From Didymodactylos carnosus (lineage: Eukaryota > Rotifera > Eurotatoria > Philodinida > Philodinidae), in the NCBI GenBank assembly GCA_905250885.1, contig CAJNOQ010002393.1, forward strand, positions 1-24,607: a DNA stretch of 24,607 bases, written 5' to 3'. The first letter of the stretch is position 1; every line of letters starts with the position of its first letter. The position numbers and the translations under genes were made by a program. A model generated the notes under the pieces. It was not told the DNA's origin. It worked only from the letters and a program-made list of their open reading frames with translations, and made no database searches. Below are positions 9,447 through 20,392 of the stretch, piece after piece.

Positions 9447-12400
9447 CTGAAATGGACATAGAAATTAACAAATATACCATTGAAAACTTTTTTACAAAGG
9501 ACAAAGCAAAGTTCATGAAACAAAGATTCAAAAAGAAAAAGGTGACTAATTAAAGTTAGAAATAAGAGTAATGAAAGATATGTAAAAAGAAATACCATTG
9601 GGGCACTATATTTAATATTTTTTTATGTAAATGAACAAATAGATATTTATTTAGATTTTCAACTTAGATAGAAATTGTATCAATTCCATACAGAATTAAT
9701 TTCTATGTTTTAAACAATTCGGTGTTCTATAAATAATTTTATTTTGTGAAATATGTAAGAGCATAATAGCTGAAACAAATAAATCCACAATTGAACTCAC
9801 CACTGGTAGCTATATTTACAATTTCTAAAGTCCATATGCCTCTTGGATTTTCACCCCAATTATGAGTGGTCATAAATGGCCATTCTGAAAATCCATCTGA
9901 TGATTCGTCCATCATTCTTAAATCTAACAATGTTGAATTTGTACCGATTGGTGATGTTAGAAAAATTTGTAAATTTCCTAAGAGAAAATTATTGCATAGT
10001 TTATGAGAATAAAAAGATTGTTTTCAAATTTCTATACCTCGATATTTGACTTTAACAGATACTTTAGCTTGAACATGTTCTAAATAATTTATTTCATTTT
10101 GAGTATTTAAACATGCATCTGAAATAGAAACGAACTTTTAAACATCAAATATATACAATTCTTACAGTGCATACATATTTAATAATAAAACAAAGAAAAA
10201 CAAATTACCTGTATGCATTTGTAATGCCACACGTTCTCCTTTTGAGAATGATCTTAAACATAAATGTTGCAAGAATAGAGACAGTTGATATATTTAGTAA
10301 AATTTTCAAAACATACCGAGCAGTCAGATTGGAACTTGTTTGATGACATATTCTTTGTGTTGGAACAGTTTTCCATTTTTCGGCCATCTTTACTAGTTCT
10401 GCAGCGTCAATCATTCCAAAACCAAATGCATGACTAACTACAAAACAGAAATAAAATATCGTGGTATTTCACATAAGGCAGAGATTACATATACATCAAA
10501 TGTTTCCTCTCTTTTTATTATTAATTAATACCTCTTTTGCCCACTCCATTCACTTTCCAATCGATAGCATTTAAATGTTTTGGTTTAGCTGTTTCAACTA
10601 TCAAATGTTGCACATCACGCCAGGTTAACTTTGAATTTGCTTCTAATGCCAGTGCAATGATACCGGCAGCCATTGGAGCCGATGCTGATGTTCCTAAGAA
10701 TATAAGACAGAAATAATAACAATCTGTGTTTATAACAGTGACATACCCGTATGATTTTCAGTGCATTGATTTCGTAAATCTGTTGATACAACTTGCTTTT
10801 CATCTGATGCGCCACTACTATATGTCGAAGCTAATGTTGAAGAGCAAGCTTCGCTGTACCACGGTATATTGCCGTTTTCTGTAGCACTCGAAATTGATAC
10901 TGTATAAATACTATTTGTATAACCGTCACAATTACAATTATCGTCATCTTTCCCACCATTTCCCGAAGCCCATACATAGATTGAACCAAGACCATTTCTG
11001 CCCTATATAACATGAGAAAATGATCTTTAAAACGAATTTACAAACGTTATTTGAACTTACATAACGGATTCCATTCTCGAATGCTTGCATGGCTAATGTG
11101 GCTGGTCCGTCTACTGTTTTTCCATCATCATCGGGTCCCCATGACTATACACAATATACATAAGATCAGTTTAATGAGGATAAACCTCTTGATATTAGAT
11201 ATAATTACCGCGCTATAAATGTGAATGAAATCATGACGAAAACTTAATGCAGTTGCTTCAACAAGGTCAGTCACTTCACCGTCTAACATTCTCACACCTG
11301 AAAGAGATGTTAAACATGAGAAACAAATCATCCTCATGTTTCATTCATATACCTCCTATTCTTGCATTATACGCCACGCCAACATTACAGATGTTATTGT
11401 TTGCAGCAGCTGCAACCTCGCCGGCACATCTTGTTCCGTGTCTACAGAAAAATCAACAATGTTTGATCTAATGTCGCTAATACAAGGAACACAACGTGCT
11501 AGCATTAGTATGTTTGAAGTTCATGCTAACCTCATGAAATTCATACCAAAATGATACAATGTAAAGAGGCGAGTAAATCATAAATACAATCAAATCTTTT
11601 CAAGCAATGTTGTTTCATCATTTTTCATACATGCAAAAAAAGGTAGAAAAAAACAATAATCTTTTTAGTTAACTCTTTTCTGTCAGATCCGTACAGAACA
11701 ATCTTTTCTCATGCTCAATAAAAACATGCAAGTAAAATAGTCATGCATAAACACATTTACAGATGTATTTTTACTTATTATCATTAGTAGGAAGATATCG
11801 AGGTTGTGGATCGTTATCCCAGTCGTTTATGTCAATGCTAGCACGAGGTTCCTAAAAGACAGAAAAACAATCGCACGATTACTATTAGCGTGAAAACAAG
11901 AAAAAGATCAGTTTGTTTTCAAATACTAAAAGTAAGTCGGCGATAGCATAACTCGATTGGTTTCCAACGGAATTTAACAACAACCTACTTGTTCTCATTC
12001 GTCGAATCGTATCGAGGTTGAGGGTCTTCATCATTATCATTGATATCCAAACTAGCGCGTGGCTCCTGGATAGACAATACGAAAATTATCGTTTCAAACT
12101 AAGTGCTTTTGTCATTCGAATTATGTACAATGTCTTATTTTTAACAGAATAATGTATCGTTCGAAATATTTCATAAATAGTAAATTGCTTTAGGCTCTTT
12201 AGCTATGAATGAGGTGAGCGTTGTCTAAATTTCTCATTTCAAGGACACAATTATCAGTGGTAGAACGCAAAGATAATGTGTCCTTCGTTGACTGAGTACA
12301 TTACAGCACTTTACTTACTTACATAATTATCTCTTAAATCTGGATGATCTTTTTCAATTCCGTCATCTAAGATTGTAACGACAATATTTTTACCGGTATA

Positions 12401-13076
12401 ACCCAATCTCCATGCCCCTGATATATTCATCATTCGACCATGTTCACTTGAATCATGCTAAAAAAATACGGTAATAATAAATAGAACAATTTAGTATTTT
12501 CTTTTCTATCCTGTTTCAGATAAAACTTACCATATACCACTGCTTATTCCAATCTGGATCATTAAACATTGCTGAAGTTGTATACGAATTAACAGATGGA
12601 TGAAATAATACCACATTTCGTTTTACACGTTTTTTCACTTCTTGCTGTTGTGCCCACAAAACTGTTGGATCATTTTCCAACTGTTTAATTAAAACATTTT
12701 CTGGTTCTAATGAACGTTTTTTTCTGTTGTCAAAACTACTATTCAGTTGTCGAAATACAAAATAATTTTCATGTGGTAATACCTAAGAAAGAGATAAATG
12801 GCCTAGACTGATGAATGAGCATAATAAGAACATCTTATTGTTTACTTGTCCTTCATATTTCAGTTGATATTTTTCCGCTATTTGTTTCGCTGCTTTCATT
12901 CCACCATTGACTAATAGTACAAACTCATTCGTATAATATGGTTGTTTATTTTTATCTGATACTTTTTCAGTCGATGTTGCTGCTGATACCAACATATTGA
13001 TGGACATTGATAACAAATTAATATTGAGATTAATAAGAATCAGAAAATATAGAATGATTGTCAAGGTCGATTTCAT
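9010..13076 (-). CDS. Furin/kexin-type proprotein convertase (S8B), 14 exons with two alternative fourth exons
   Basis: Secretory-pathway serine endoprotease that cleaves precursors after paired basic residues. Exons on the minus strand: 13076-12846, 12782-12531, 12457-12323, 4a 12065-11989 or 4b 11851-11775, 11441-11353, 11297-11209, 11144-11061, 11002-10747, 10693-10532, 10437-10317, 10252-10209, 10118-10038, 9977-9801, 9446-9010. All introns are GT-AG, phases agree throughout, and the product is 744 aa. Domains: signal peptide about 1-33; inhibitory prodomain with an internal RKKR|S site (cut after R100) and RVKR|N at its end (R132); S8 domain with D192 (ILDDGI), H233 (KHGTRC), oxyanion N334 (ASGNGG) and S407 (HTGTSASAP); P domain to about 612; a His/Asn/Gln-rich tail; a hydrophobic segment at 721-736. 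Catalytic spacing equals that of human furin, numbering minus 39. C250/C399 and C342/C372 fit the family disulfides. By eye the S8 sequence leans to PC5/PACE4, but the Cys-rich region is absent, so no orthologue is named. Confidence 0.96.
11486..11508 (-). promoter_or_regulatory. Intronic selector-like sequence complementary to the exon 4b 3' splice site
   Basis: The plus-strand reading ggaacacaacgtgctagcat equals the transcript sequence at the 4b acceptor and exon start, apart from a short central gap: GGAAC, then CGTGCTAGCATT. The intron RNA, being its complement, can therefore pair with 11834-11845 (12 bp) and 11848-11852 (5 bp), masking the 4b acceptor. It lies 45 nt before exon 5. The core includes an 8-nt palindrome (TGCTAGCA), which weakens the statistical weight a little. 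Confidence 0.5.
11522..11747 (-). promoter_or_regulatory. Cluster of Fox-type splicing motifs (UGCAUG/GCAUG) downstream of exon 4b
   Basis: On the transcribed (minus) strand TGCATG occurs at 11742-11747, 11725-11730 and 11630-11635. Shorter GCATG cores occur at 11710-11714 and 11522-11526. The nearest site lies 27 nt after the 4b donor. RBFOX proteins of animals bind (U)GCAUG, and sites downstream of an alternative exon usually favour its inclusion. I found none in the 257-nt or 137-nt introns upstream of 4b. That these sites act on 4b is inference. Confidence 0.6.
11775..11851 (-). CDS. Alternative exon 4b of the convertase gene
   Basis: This 77-nt exon is preceded by tcttttag and followed by gtaaaa, with the same entry phase and the same two-base exit as exon 4a. 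It encodes [19 protein letters not shown] and then LPTNDN plus K (residues 207-232). It keeps the three calcium-site aspartates and has Asp at the furin D191 position, as in canonical furins, with Trp at position 217 where 4a has Asn. Thirteen of the codons shared with 4a are synonymously different, so the pair is an old duplication kept under protein-level constraint and not a recent copy or assembly error. Confidence 0.9.
11989..12065 (-). CDS. Alternative exon 4a of the convertase gene
   Basis: This 77-nt exon is preceded by atccag and followed by gtaggt. It enters in phase 0 after the exon-3 end LRDNY and leaves two bases (AA) that join the first base of exon 5 to make Lys before HGTRC. 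It encodes [19 protein letters not shown] and then DSTNEN plus K (residues 207-232). The aspartates equivalent to furin D174, D179 and D181 (calcium site 3) are present at 213, 218 and 220. The residue equivalent to furin D191 is Glu230 here. It is 52/77 identical in nucleotides and 20/26 identical in residues to exon 4b. No transcript evidence is available from the sequence alone. Confidence 0.9.
12241..12285 (-). promoter_or_regulatory. Intronic RNA hairpin between exon 3 and exon 4a
   Basis: Bases 12241-12255 (aaggacacaattatc) are complementary to 12272-12285 (gataatgtgtcctt): 14 pairs, one bulged base and a 16-nt loop. In the transcript the hairpin begins about 38 nt after the exon-3 donor, inside the unusually long 257-nt intron before the alternative exons. 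Position and strength suggest a role in splice-site choice, but this is inference. A remnant of an inverted-repeat element is the alternative. Confidence 0.6.
12783..12845 (-). other. Intron 1 of the convertase gene (63 nt, GT-AG)
   Basis: Donor CAA|gtaaac follows EGQ and acceptor cttag precedes [10 protein letters not shown]. Joining them restores the prodomain pattern seen in convertases (GQV followed by aromatic residues). Reading straight through the intron meets a stop. Most other introns of this gene are similar in size: 73, 55, 64, 58, 53, 94, 64, 90 and 60 nt. The exceptions are those flanking exons 4a/4b (257, 137 and 333 nt) and the last intron (354 nt). Confidence 0.93.
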
Positions 13077-13727
13077 GACCTTTAGTTAAAGTAGAATGAT
13101 GAGAACAATAAAAATAATTGAACAATAACCGACGTCGATTCGTTGAATTGCACAATGTATCATTAATTAACAAAATGGTGGCCATTAGCACATTGACTAA
13201 GTGTAATTCAACAAATATATATGGCACTAATATTTGTATAGGTGTTAGAGTTAAATCAGGTAATGATTTAAGAATTTGTGATTGTCCCACGTGTCTAAAA
13301 AACGCAAAAGACATATGTGATTAAATATCGAGAGAGGAGAAAATAGAGAATGTTATTCTTCTCTATACAATTCATTCACGATCTATTTCACCACTAAACA
13401 CTATCAACTCTATTCTACATTCTAATATAAAAAAATTAGAGTTTTTAAGATTATTATTCATTGTACTAAACGACAAAATGAACATAGAATTTTTACCTTT
13501 TTCGTTAGTAAACTTATTTTTAGCGGAACTAGTCAACAATGCAGTATATGTTTAACTAATTGGACTAAGATTCAGCAGGATGTCAAACAGTAGGGTTCCT
13601 ATAGACTTTGGGATCACATTTAGTAAAAATAATAATTAGTCTTTGTCTTTTTTTTGTCACGAAATTCATGTAGAGTTTAACAAAACGAAAACACTTGCTT
13701 TTATTCACAATATATAACGGATTGGTT

Positions 13728-13754
13728 ATATATATGTATATATAAATATATATG
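13728..13754. repeat. TA-rich microsatellite
   Basis: An interrupted (ta)n tract, tatatatatgtatatataaat. It produces a run of alternating Ile/Tyr in a spurious minus-strand frame. Confidence 0.8.
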
Positions 13755-14477
13755 TTGATAAGGTCAAGATATGAAAACAATCTTTTATAAATTAATTTCA
13801 TCCAAACAGGATATATATCTCTACGTATAATTCTTTACTTTTTCCATATCTATCAATTGTACTATTTCTTCTCTTACCTAAAACAAACACGACAAGAGTT
13901 CTCTCACAAAGAAAAATACATCTGATTCGTCGTGCACAGATAAATTCTGTTGAATATAATGATTAAATTAACCAGAAACACTTTTTCTTTTCTTCCGGAC
14001 TGGTAACAGAGGAAAAAAAGATCTTTAAAACGAATGCTCTTGGTCAAATGAAACGACATATTTTCTTTATCTCTAATGATATAATCATTTATCAAATATG
14101 ACAGATCACAGTTAAAATAAACAAAACTACGATCTGCATCAAATGAAACTACGTAAAATACTCTCTATTTTAACGACTCAAGCAGATCCTTCTTTTCCTT
14201 CATTATAGTGAGCTACTTTGTCATTCAAGCTGAAATATTTACTGAGCTCACTATTATTCGATCGATCGTTTTTTACAAGTAGAAAATTAGAAAATGAACA
14301 CAAAGTGTGAATAACACATACCCATAATGGGAGTAGTTCTTTTTCCTAGTTATAATAAATATAATTTAGTTATCTGTATGTTCATCATCAAATCAAATGA
14401 ATAAAGATTACCAGAATCGATAAAGTGAACAGCGTTAATGAGACTGAAGTTATGAATAGTTTTAAAGTATATGAGTT

Positions 14478-14491
14478 TCTCTCTCTCTCTC
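14478..14491. repeat. CT microsatellite, with GA tracts nearby
   Basis: A (ct)7 tract. Complementary purine tracts (gagagaga) lie at about 14606-14619 and 16824-16835, so the region could form local hairpins or triplex-type DNA. Nothing further supports a function. Confidence 0.7.
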
Positions 14492-17400
14492 TGTTGAAAG
14501 ACATTATTTTACATAATCTGTATATTTATTGATGCTCTTACTCTCTCGAAAAATGTCCTTGGATACAGCCACTCGTTTGGAATCAATAATGAACAAGTAG
14601 AAACAAGAGAGAGAGAGAAAAAAAAATACTTAAGTGACTAATATGAACTATCAATGACGAATAACACATACGATATGTGCATACCATTATATTGCGTAAA
14701 AATAGTAATAATCAGTCAGCTGTTTTGTTTATGCTATTAGTTTGCTATTTTTTCTGTTACCTTACAGCCATAAATTACATAAAGCAAGGGAGAGATGATC
14801 ACTTTCTATTTGGTTTAATCTACTTTCGATTAATGACTGTTTACATCAATTGACTAAGTGGACCCAGTTGTTCTTAATACACAAAAAATTAATGAATAAA
14901 ACATACACACACGATTACTAACACCTCAAATGAACTAAACAATATATAGCAGATGAAATAGAAGCGATTTTCACAGAATTTTGATTATACTTACGAACTT
15001 GCGCGAATGGGATTTTGACAACTTGATTAATAGTAGTTGATAGAAAAGAGATCAAAACTCACCTAGCAAAAAAGTCGCTAGACTGATGGTAAATGCTCAG
15101 TAGTATCTCTTAAAAGATTTTCTAACTCAGAGGTGGAAAAAAAAGCGAGAATTACCTAACTCTTCTATATTTATTTTTTTGTGATACAAAATACAACAAC
15201 GACATATACTGTTAACACTTTCTATTGCATATGAATGATCTTAAACTTATTCGATTTAACCAACTATCTAAAGATGGAGACTATCTATGGATATTCTTTT
15301 ACACAAAAATGTCCATAACCTTTACTTTTCATCATCCATCATTCACTTTTTCCTTCTGTTTTGACTGATGAAAATCTCAAATGACAACAACAAGTTTTTT
15401 CTTCTTCTTCATTTGTTCAAATATTGTACATTTATCTATGTTAGTGCATCAAAACCTCCTTTTTTATGAAATTAATCTTTTTTCTCACAAATATTTTTAT
15501 TTACTCACACATCCATGTTGTTCTAAACACGCTATTATGATACTTTTGATGTTGAATGAGAAAAAATACTCATATTTTAACAAAAGTCTAATCGTTTTTA
15601 AACAGGTCGGACGGTTATGTTTGCACTTGATTTTAAACTAAATGCATGTAGTAATATGCTTGGAGAATATGAAAAATAACTCTAACATCCAGGATCGCTC
15701 TGACGCAAGAATTGAATTTAAAATGTTTGAATATGAAGGTAAGTGTCCTCTACAAAATGATGGTATTCCGACTGTCAACAACTTTTCTTAAAGAGATTAT
15801 TGATTTTTTAAGATAGATCTCAAGAAAAAAAAACTAATTTTAAACAATCTGAATTTTTCCTAGGGTATTTCTACAAGAGATGAAGAATCTTTTTTGTTTC
15901 CTTGAAAATGAAACATTTTCCACTTCTCAGAACTTCTATTAATAAAATCTATACATTAATGGCGCAGTTTTATCAAATCACTTTTCACTCTTTCGTACAT
16001 GGAACAGAGTGAAAGAAAGTGGAGAAACAGGACTTCATAAGATCATTAATATATATACCTTTTTGCGGCGGCAAGTAAATCTGATAAATACGAGAATAGA
16101 AAATAGATGTCTCCATTAGGAATCGAATCCAAGTAATATTGAATTTCTAGGCCAATGGCAATTACTGTTACACCTTCTCTAAATCTGAAACGATCAATTT
16201 TCGGGAAGTGCATCCTGAAGAATTATCGCATGTGTCATACAGATCTACCGTGCCAAAAAATCATATCTCCACGATACAGGGCTGCCGTTACTGGCGTGGA
16301 GGTGCGACACACCCCAAAAAATTAAAAATTCTCGATTTTTCTCAGCAGAAATTTTTTTTACTTGCGTTCTCTGAAAAAGAAATTCTTGTCTCATTGAGCA
16401 TACCAGACAATTATTACATTACTTTTATTTTGAATCGTAGTCACTCACTTTTCTTAATCTATTACGATAGAAAAAAATATAGATTTATATTTGAAAAGTA
16501 GGAAAATAGTTTGAACAAAAGATTTTTCTCGTAAAGGTCTAGTAAAAAAATATTGAAAAGATGGTTTTAAATTGAATTTTTTAGTAAACACACCATATAA
16601 GAGAAGCATAACGGAACGTATGCAATAGTATCAACTTAATACATGCAAACTTTGTAGTGTAAAATATTTTCATTTTAACTTGACTAAACAGATTGACTTA
16701 TCTATGCCGTTTAATGACCATATGTCCGTTTAATTTTTTCTTGTTTTGTGGTCAAGAATCCAAATGTCCTCTCTTGTTTTATGTCCATCAAGAGAGATGC
16801 GATGACTAGATTTTTTTCGAGAGAAAGAGAGAGAGAATAAAGAAACAAAACTTTCTCGTCATAAAATCAGCTCACTATTCAGAACGACTAATCACTTCAT
16901 TTAAATAATTTGTTAATAAGTACTGTTAATTTGTATATAATACCTGCTTGATATTACTCTCAGACATTTGCGTTTATCTGTCTATAACAAATAGTCTATT
17001 ATCATCAAAAATCAAAGGAGAAAAAGCACTCTTTTATGTTTAGCACTTTCTCAGAACTTAAAACTGGAAGATGGTGAACAAAGTGACTAAGGGCGAGTGT
17101 TTCCATCTGAGCATTCTTTTTTTTTCTTCTTTTATTCTAATTTAGAAATGTTCATATTCTCGATTAATACTAAAGCAAATAGCATTTAGAATCACTTTAG
17201 AGTTTATCATGCTATATAATCGGTTATATTATAAAGTGTTAAAACTAAAAACAACACAGTTAACTTAGAATTGATGCCATAAATAACACGATATTATGTA
17301 CGAGTTTCAGCATCGAGAAGTTTTGATTTGTAGAGATGTGAGATCAACATGAAAACTGAAAATCCTATGAACGAATTAATCTAATTTCAACTGAAAGTTC

Positions 17401-18369
17401 GGCACATTCTGCGCCTTCGCAGAGAATAAAAATTAGAGAGAATTCAGTAAATAAGCAAAACGACGCTGAATTCTGTAAACTTATCTGAAAAACGTTGTAC
17501 TATTACTTGTACTGTGGATATTTTCAACAATTTTTCCAGCTTTTCAATCTTCTTTCGGGACGATCGTCTGTACCGACATACGGATGCTATAGCTATGTGT
17601 TCTCAGAAAAAATGTTAGGAAAAAACCAAAAAGATCGTTGTAATTATTCCGTCAGGCTCAAATTTGGATTTGATTAAGAAATGACAATTGTTTTTATCCG
17701 TCCTCCACCTCTAGGACGTTTAAATAAATAAAAAAAAATATCAAGTCAGACAACATAATGATGGCAGCACACAAAGAAATAATAGAAGTGGGATATAGAC
17801 TAAACTAGAAAGGGAAAACTTCATTGATACTCCAGAAAAACGCTTTTCAACACAAGCAAGCAGTCAAGAAATTCGGTGAAAACAGAGAACGACAGTATTC
17901 TGTAAACGAGAAGGGAAATCAAAAAGAAAAGTTGTGCAAAAGCTTCTTATCAATCAAGAATAGCCAAAACTCTTTTACAGGACTCTGTTAGTGATGGGTT
18001 GAACTTGCAAATATGCTAAATCCAAGAAGTTTAAAAATTCACATATTTTGAACTTCTTCGCTAAATGTATGGTGTAATAAGCAAAAGAAATTCTTTCACC
18101 CAAAATTTTCAGAAAAGCTCATAAAAAATAAAAATACAGAACATTTTAATAGTGAGGCGCAAAGATTGGAGTGAAGATTGAAGCTCATTCACTCGGTCAT
18201 TACTCTATTAGGATTTATTAGTATAAGCAGTAGAATCACTAGTCTACAAATATTTGTTTTGTAAGAGAACAGATGGACATATAACCTTCTATATCTATAC
18301 AGAGTTCTGCGGGTCTGACATTGTCAATCTCGATCTCAATCCAGTCCGGTAGACTTGAAACCTGTCCCA

Positions 18370-18393
18370 ATTCCGAAAAAAAGTTTTCGGAAT
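18370..18393. repeat. Short perfect hairpin in a GC-richer patch
   Basis: attccgaaaa (18370-18379) pairs with ttttcggaat (18384-18393) around a 4-nt loop. The patch from about 18300 to 18450 is richer in CG dinucleotides than its surroundings and open on both strands, but no protein family is recognisable. It may be a fragment of a mobile element. Confidence 0.5.
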
Positions 18394-18450
18394 CCCGATT
18401 TCGAACTCGAAGCCGCGGATTGGGAACCAAGTTAAATCTGCAGGACTCTA

Positions 18451-20392
18451 CGTCTATACCATCTTCTGAAATGAAAAAACTAGTAGGAAAAAATGACTTA
18501 GGGTGAGATTTAAACATTTGAAATTCCTCAAATATGCAAGAACTCTTACTGTTACATTTGTCGACATGTTTCAACCCTGATGTTTCAACCGCTTTTTCTT
18601 CCTTGTCAAAAACACATTTCTATACTGTATTTGCTCTGTTAGTTTAAATAATAAAACACAGACAAATAAGAGGAAAATGATTTGATGTTTTGACGTCTGA
18701 AAAGGATGAAACAAGTACTCTTACTCTACATGAACATTGTTTCATAAAAAAAGTGTAACAATAATGAATAATAATAAATTTAGCAATAACAAAATCGATT
18801 ATTTTTTACATTCACTAATAAAATCAATAGAAAAATCGACTGACTAACTGATAGCAATATAATAATAAGATACAAAAACACCAATCACTTGATTCTACTA
18901 TATTATGGAATACAGATGACTATCAAATATAGAATTAAGAAACAGAGAAAATAGAATGCAAACTATCTATTTGCAGAAAAATGGAAACTTAATATAGACG
19001 GACAGTAATTACACTGAAATGGAGAGAATAGAAATGATATAGAGAAAATTACACATGGATTCATTCATTTTTTGAATATCTTCAGTATTAGCGGTAATAT
19101 AATTGAATTTAAAGTATGACGCAGATATACCCTCTAAGTAATGAATATGTTGACATCGAGACCTTTATTCAAATACGTCTTAGTCACATCTTCATGTAAT
19201 TAACCCAGTTGACATTCTTCGATGAAACGAAAAAAAATATGAATCAATATATTGCTATATGGAAGCTACTCTAATCTATATTATCAAATCTAACGACTAA
19301 AATAAACATTTGCACTAGGTTGTATAGATCTACAAATTATTCACGCAACATTATTTGTAAAATCAGCTGCCTCATGTATACAACTAAAAAATTTAATTAA
19401 AAACTTACCAGAAAAGCATTATCATTAACCAATTTATCAGATATTACTAGGACAATTTTTCTATTGTCCATGCGTAAACGCAAAGAAAAACCGTTTATCT
19501 TTGCTCAACATTCACTTTTCTTCTTCGTTTTCTTTCTGCAAGATATATATATATATATATATGTGTGTTCAGCCGAATTTTCTTCTTTCTTCTCCTCTTG
19601 AATCTTTATACACGAAGTGAATAGTCAACGATTAATTTAACATATACGAATTGAACAAGAAATCATTTAGAATGATGACGACTAGTAACTCATTCATCTG
19701 AAAAATAATAATAAACATTTACTATAATGAACATACAAAGCAAATATTCGTCCGTTTATCACTGTTCATGCATATGAGCTCGTTATCCAATACGACATAA
19801 AAGAAGCTTCTTATTCTTCCGGAAAATAGTTAAAAGTTCATTTATACTCTTCAATTATACTTTAAAAAGTAAAATAGTTTCAAATAAAATTCACAGGTAG
19901 TTTTTCGTATAAAATTAAGAGATTGTTTTTAACTCTTAATCATCAGAACATCATACAAAAAATTCCTAATCTAACGACGAAAAAAGAACTAATGTTTAAC
20001 ATTACACACTATACAGTACTATCAAGGGAATAACACGCGTAATAAAATGGGCTCAGATGGGAAACACACAAGATATCTTTTTTCATACTAAGTAATTAGG
20101 TCAATTCAATAGCAAACTAATTTAAGAAACGTTTCGTTTATCCCCCGTGAGTTCGTTCAACACTACGGAATCGATTTACAAAGTGGAGTCCTTGCATGGC
20201 TATTTCGAAAAAATTGATTATATGAAAGCGCCATAGAGTGCCTGTCGTTTTCTTCTCCTTGTTCTGATATGGAAACAGAATATGTTTAGATAAAGAACAA
20301 TTATAATCTGCTTATGAACTCAATTCAGTTTAAAAAATTGCATTATTCAAAGTCTATATGGTAATCTTGTAACTACAGTCCGATGAGACGAG
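18451..20392. other. No gene recognised
   Basis: AT-rich, with frequent stops in all frames. Contains the AT microsatellite at 19.55 kb. Nothing else supported. Confidence 0.55.
19543..19562. repeat. AT microsatellite
   Basis: About ten uninterrupted at units followed by gtgtgt. Confidence 0.85.

Larger units (their letters stand above)
13077..18299. other. Gene-poor AT-rich region, including the convertase promoter side
   Basis: The convertase 5' flank lies just above 13076, but I see no convincing TATA box or upstream exon. The short frames at 13.0-13.3, 13.6-13.8, 13.9-14.1, 15.4-15.6, 16.2-16.5 and 17.5-17.7 kb lack family motifs and splice partners. Microsatellites are listed separately. 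Confidence 0.5.

Noticed and set aside
11247-11554. Plus-strand frames opposite exons 5 and 6
   Set aside because: Shadows of the minus-strand convertase exons.
11442-12322. A third alternative version of exon 4
   Set aside because: I searched the three introns around exons 4a and 4b. The only other match to the exon start is the inverted segment at 11486-11508, which has no coding continuation.
13030-13314. 94-residue minus-strand frame overlapping the convertase start
   Set aside because: A different frame from the signal peptide, with no domain; it is an overlap of the 5' flank with exon 1.
16118-16155. tRNA-like or SINE-like sequence (minus: tggcctagaaa then ggattcgattcc)
   Set aside because: The boxes resemble internal A and B promoters, but they are only about 24 nt apart and the T-arm and acceptor stems do not pair.
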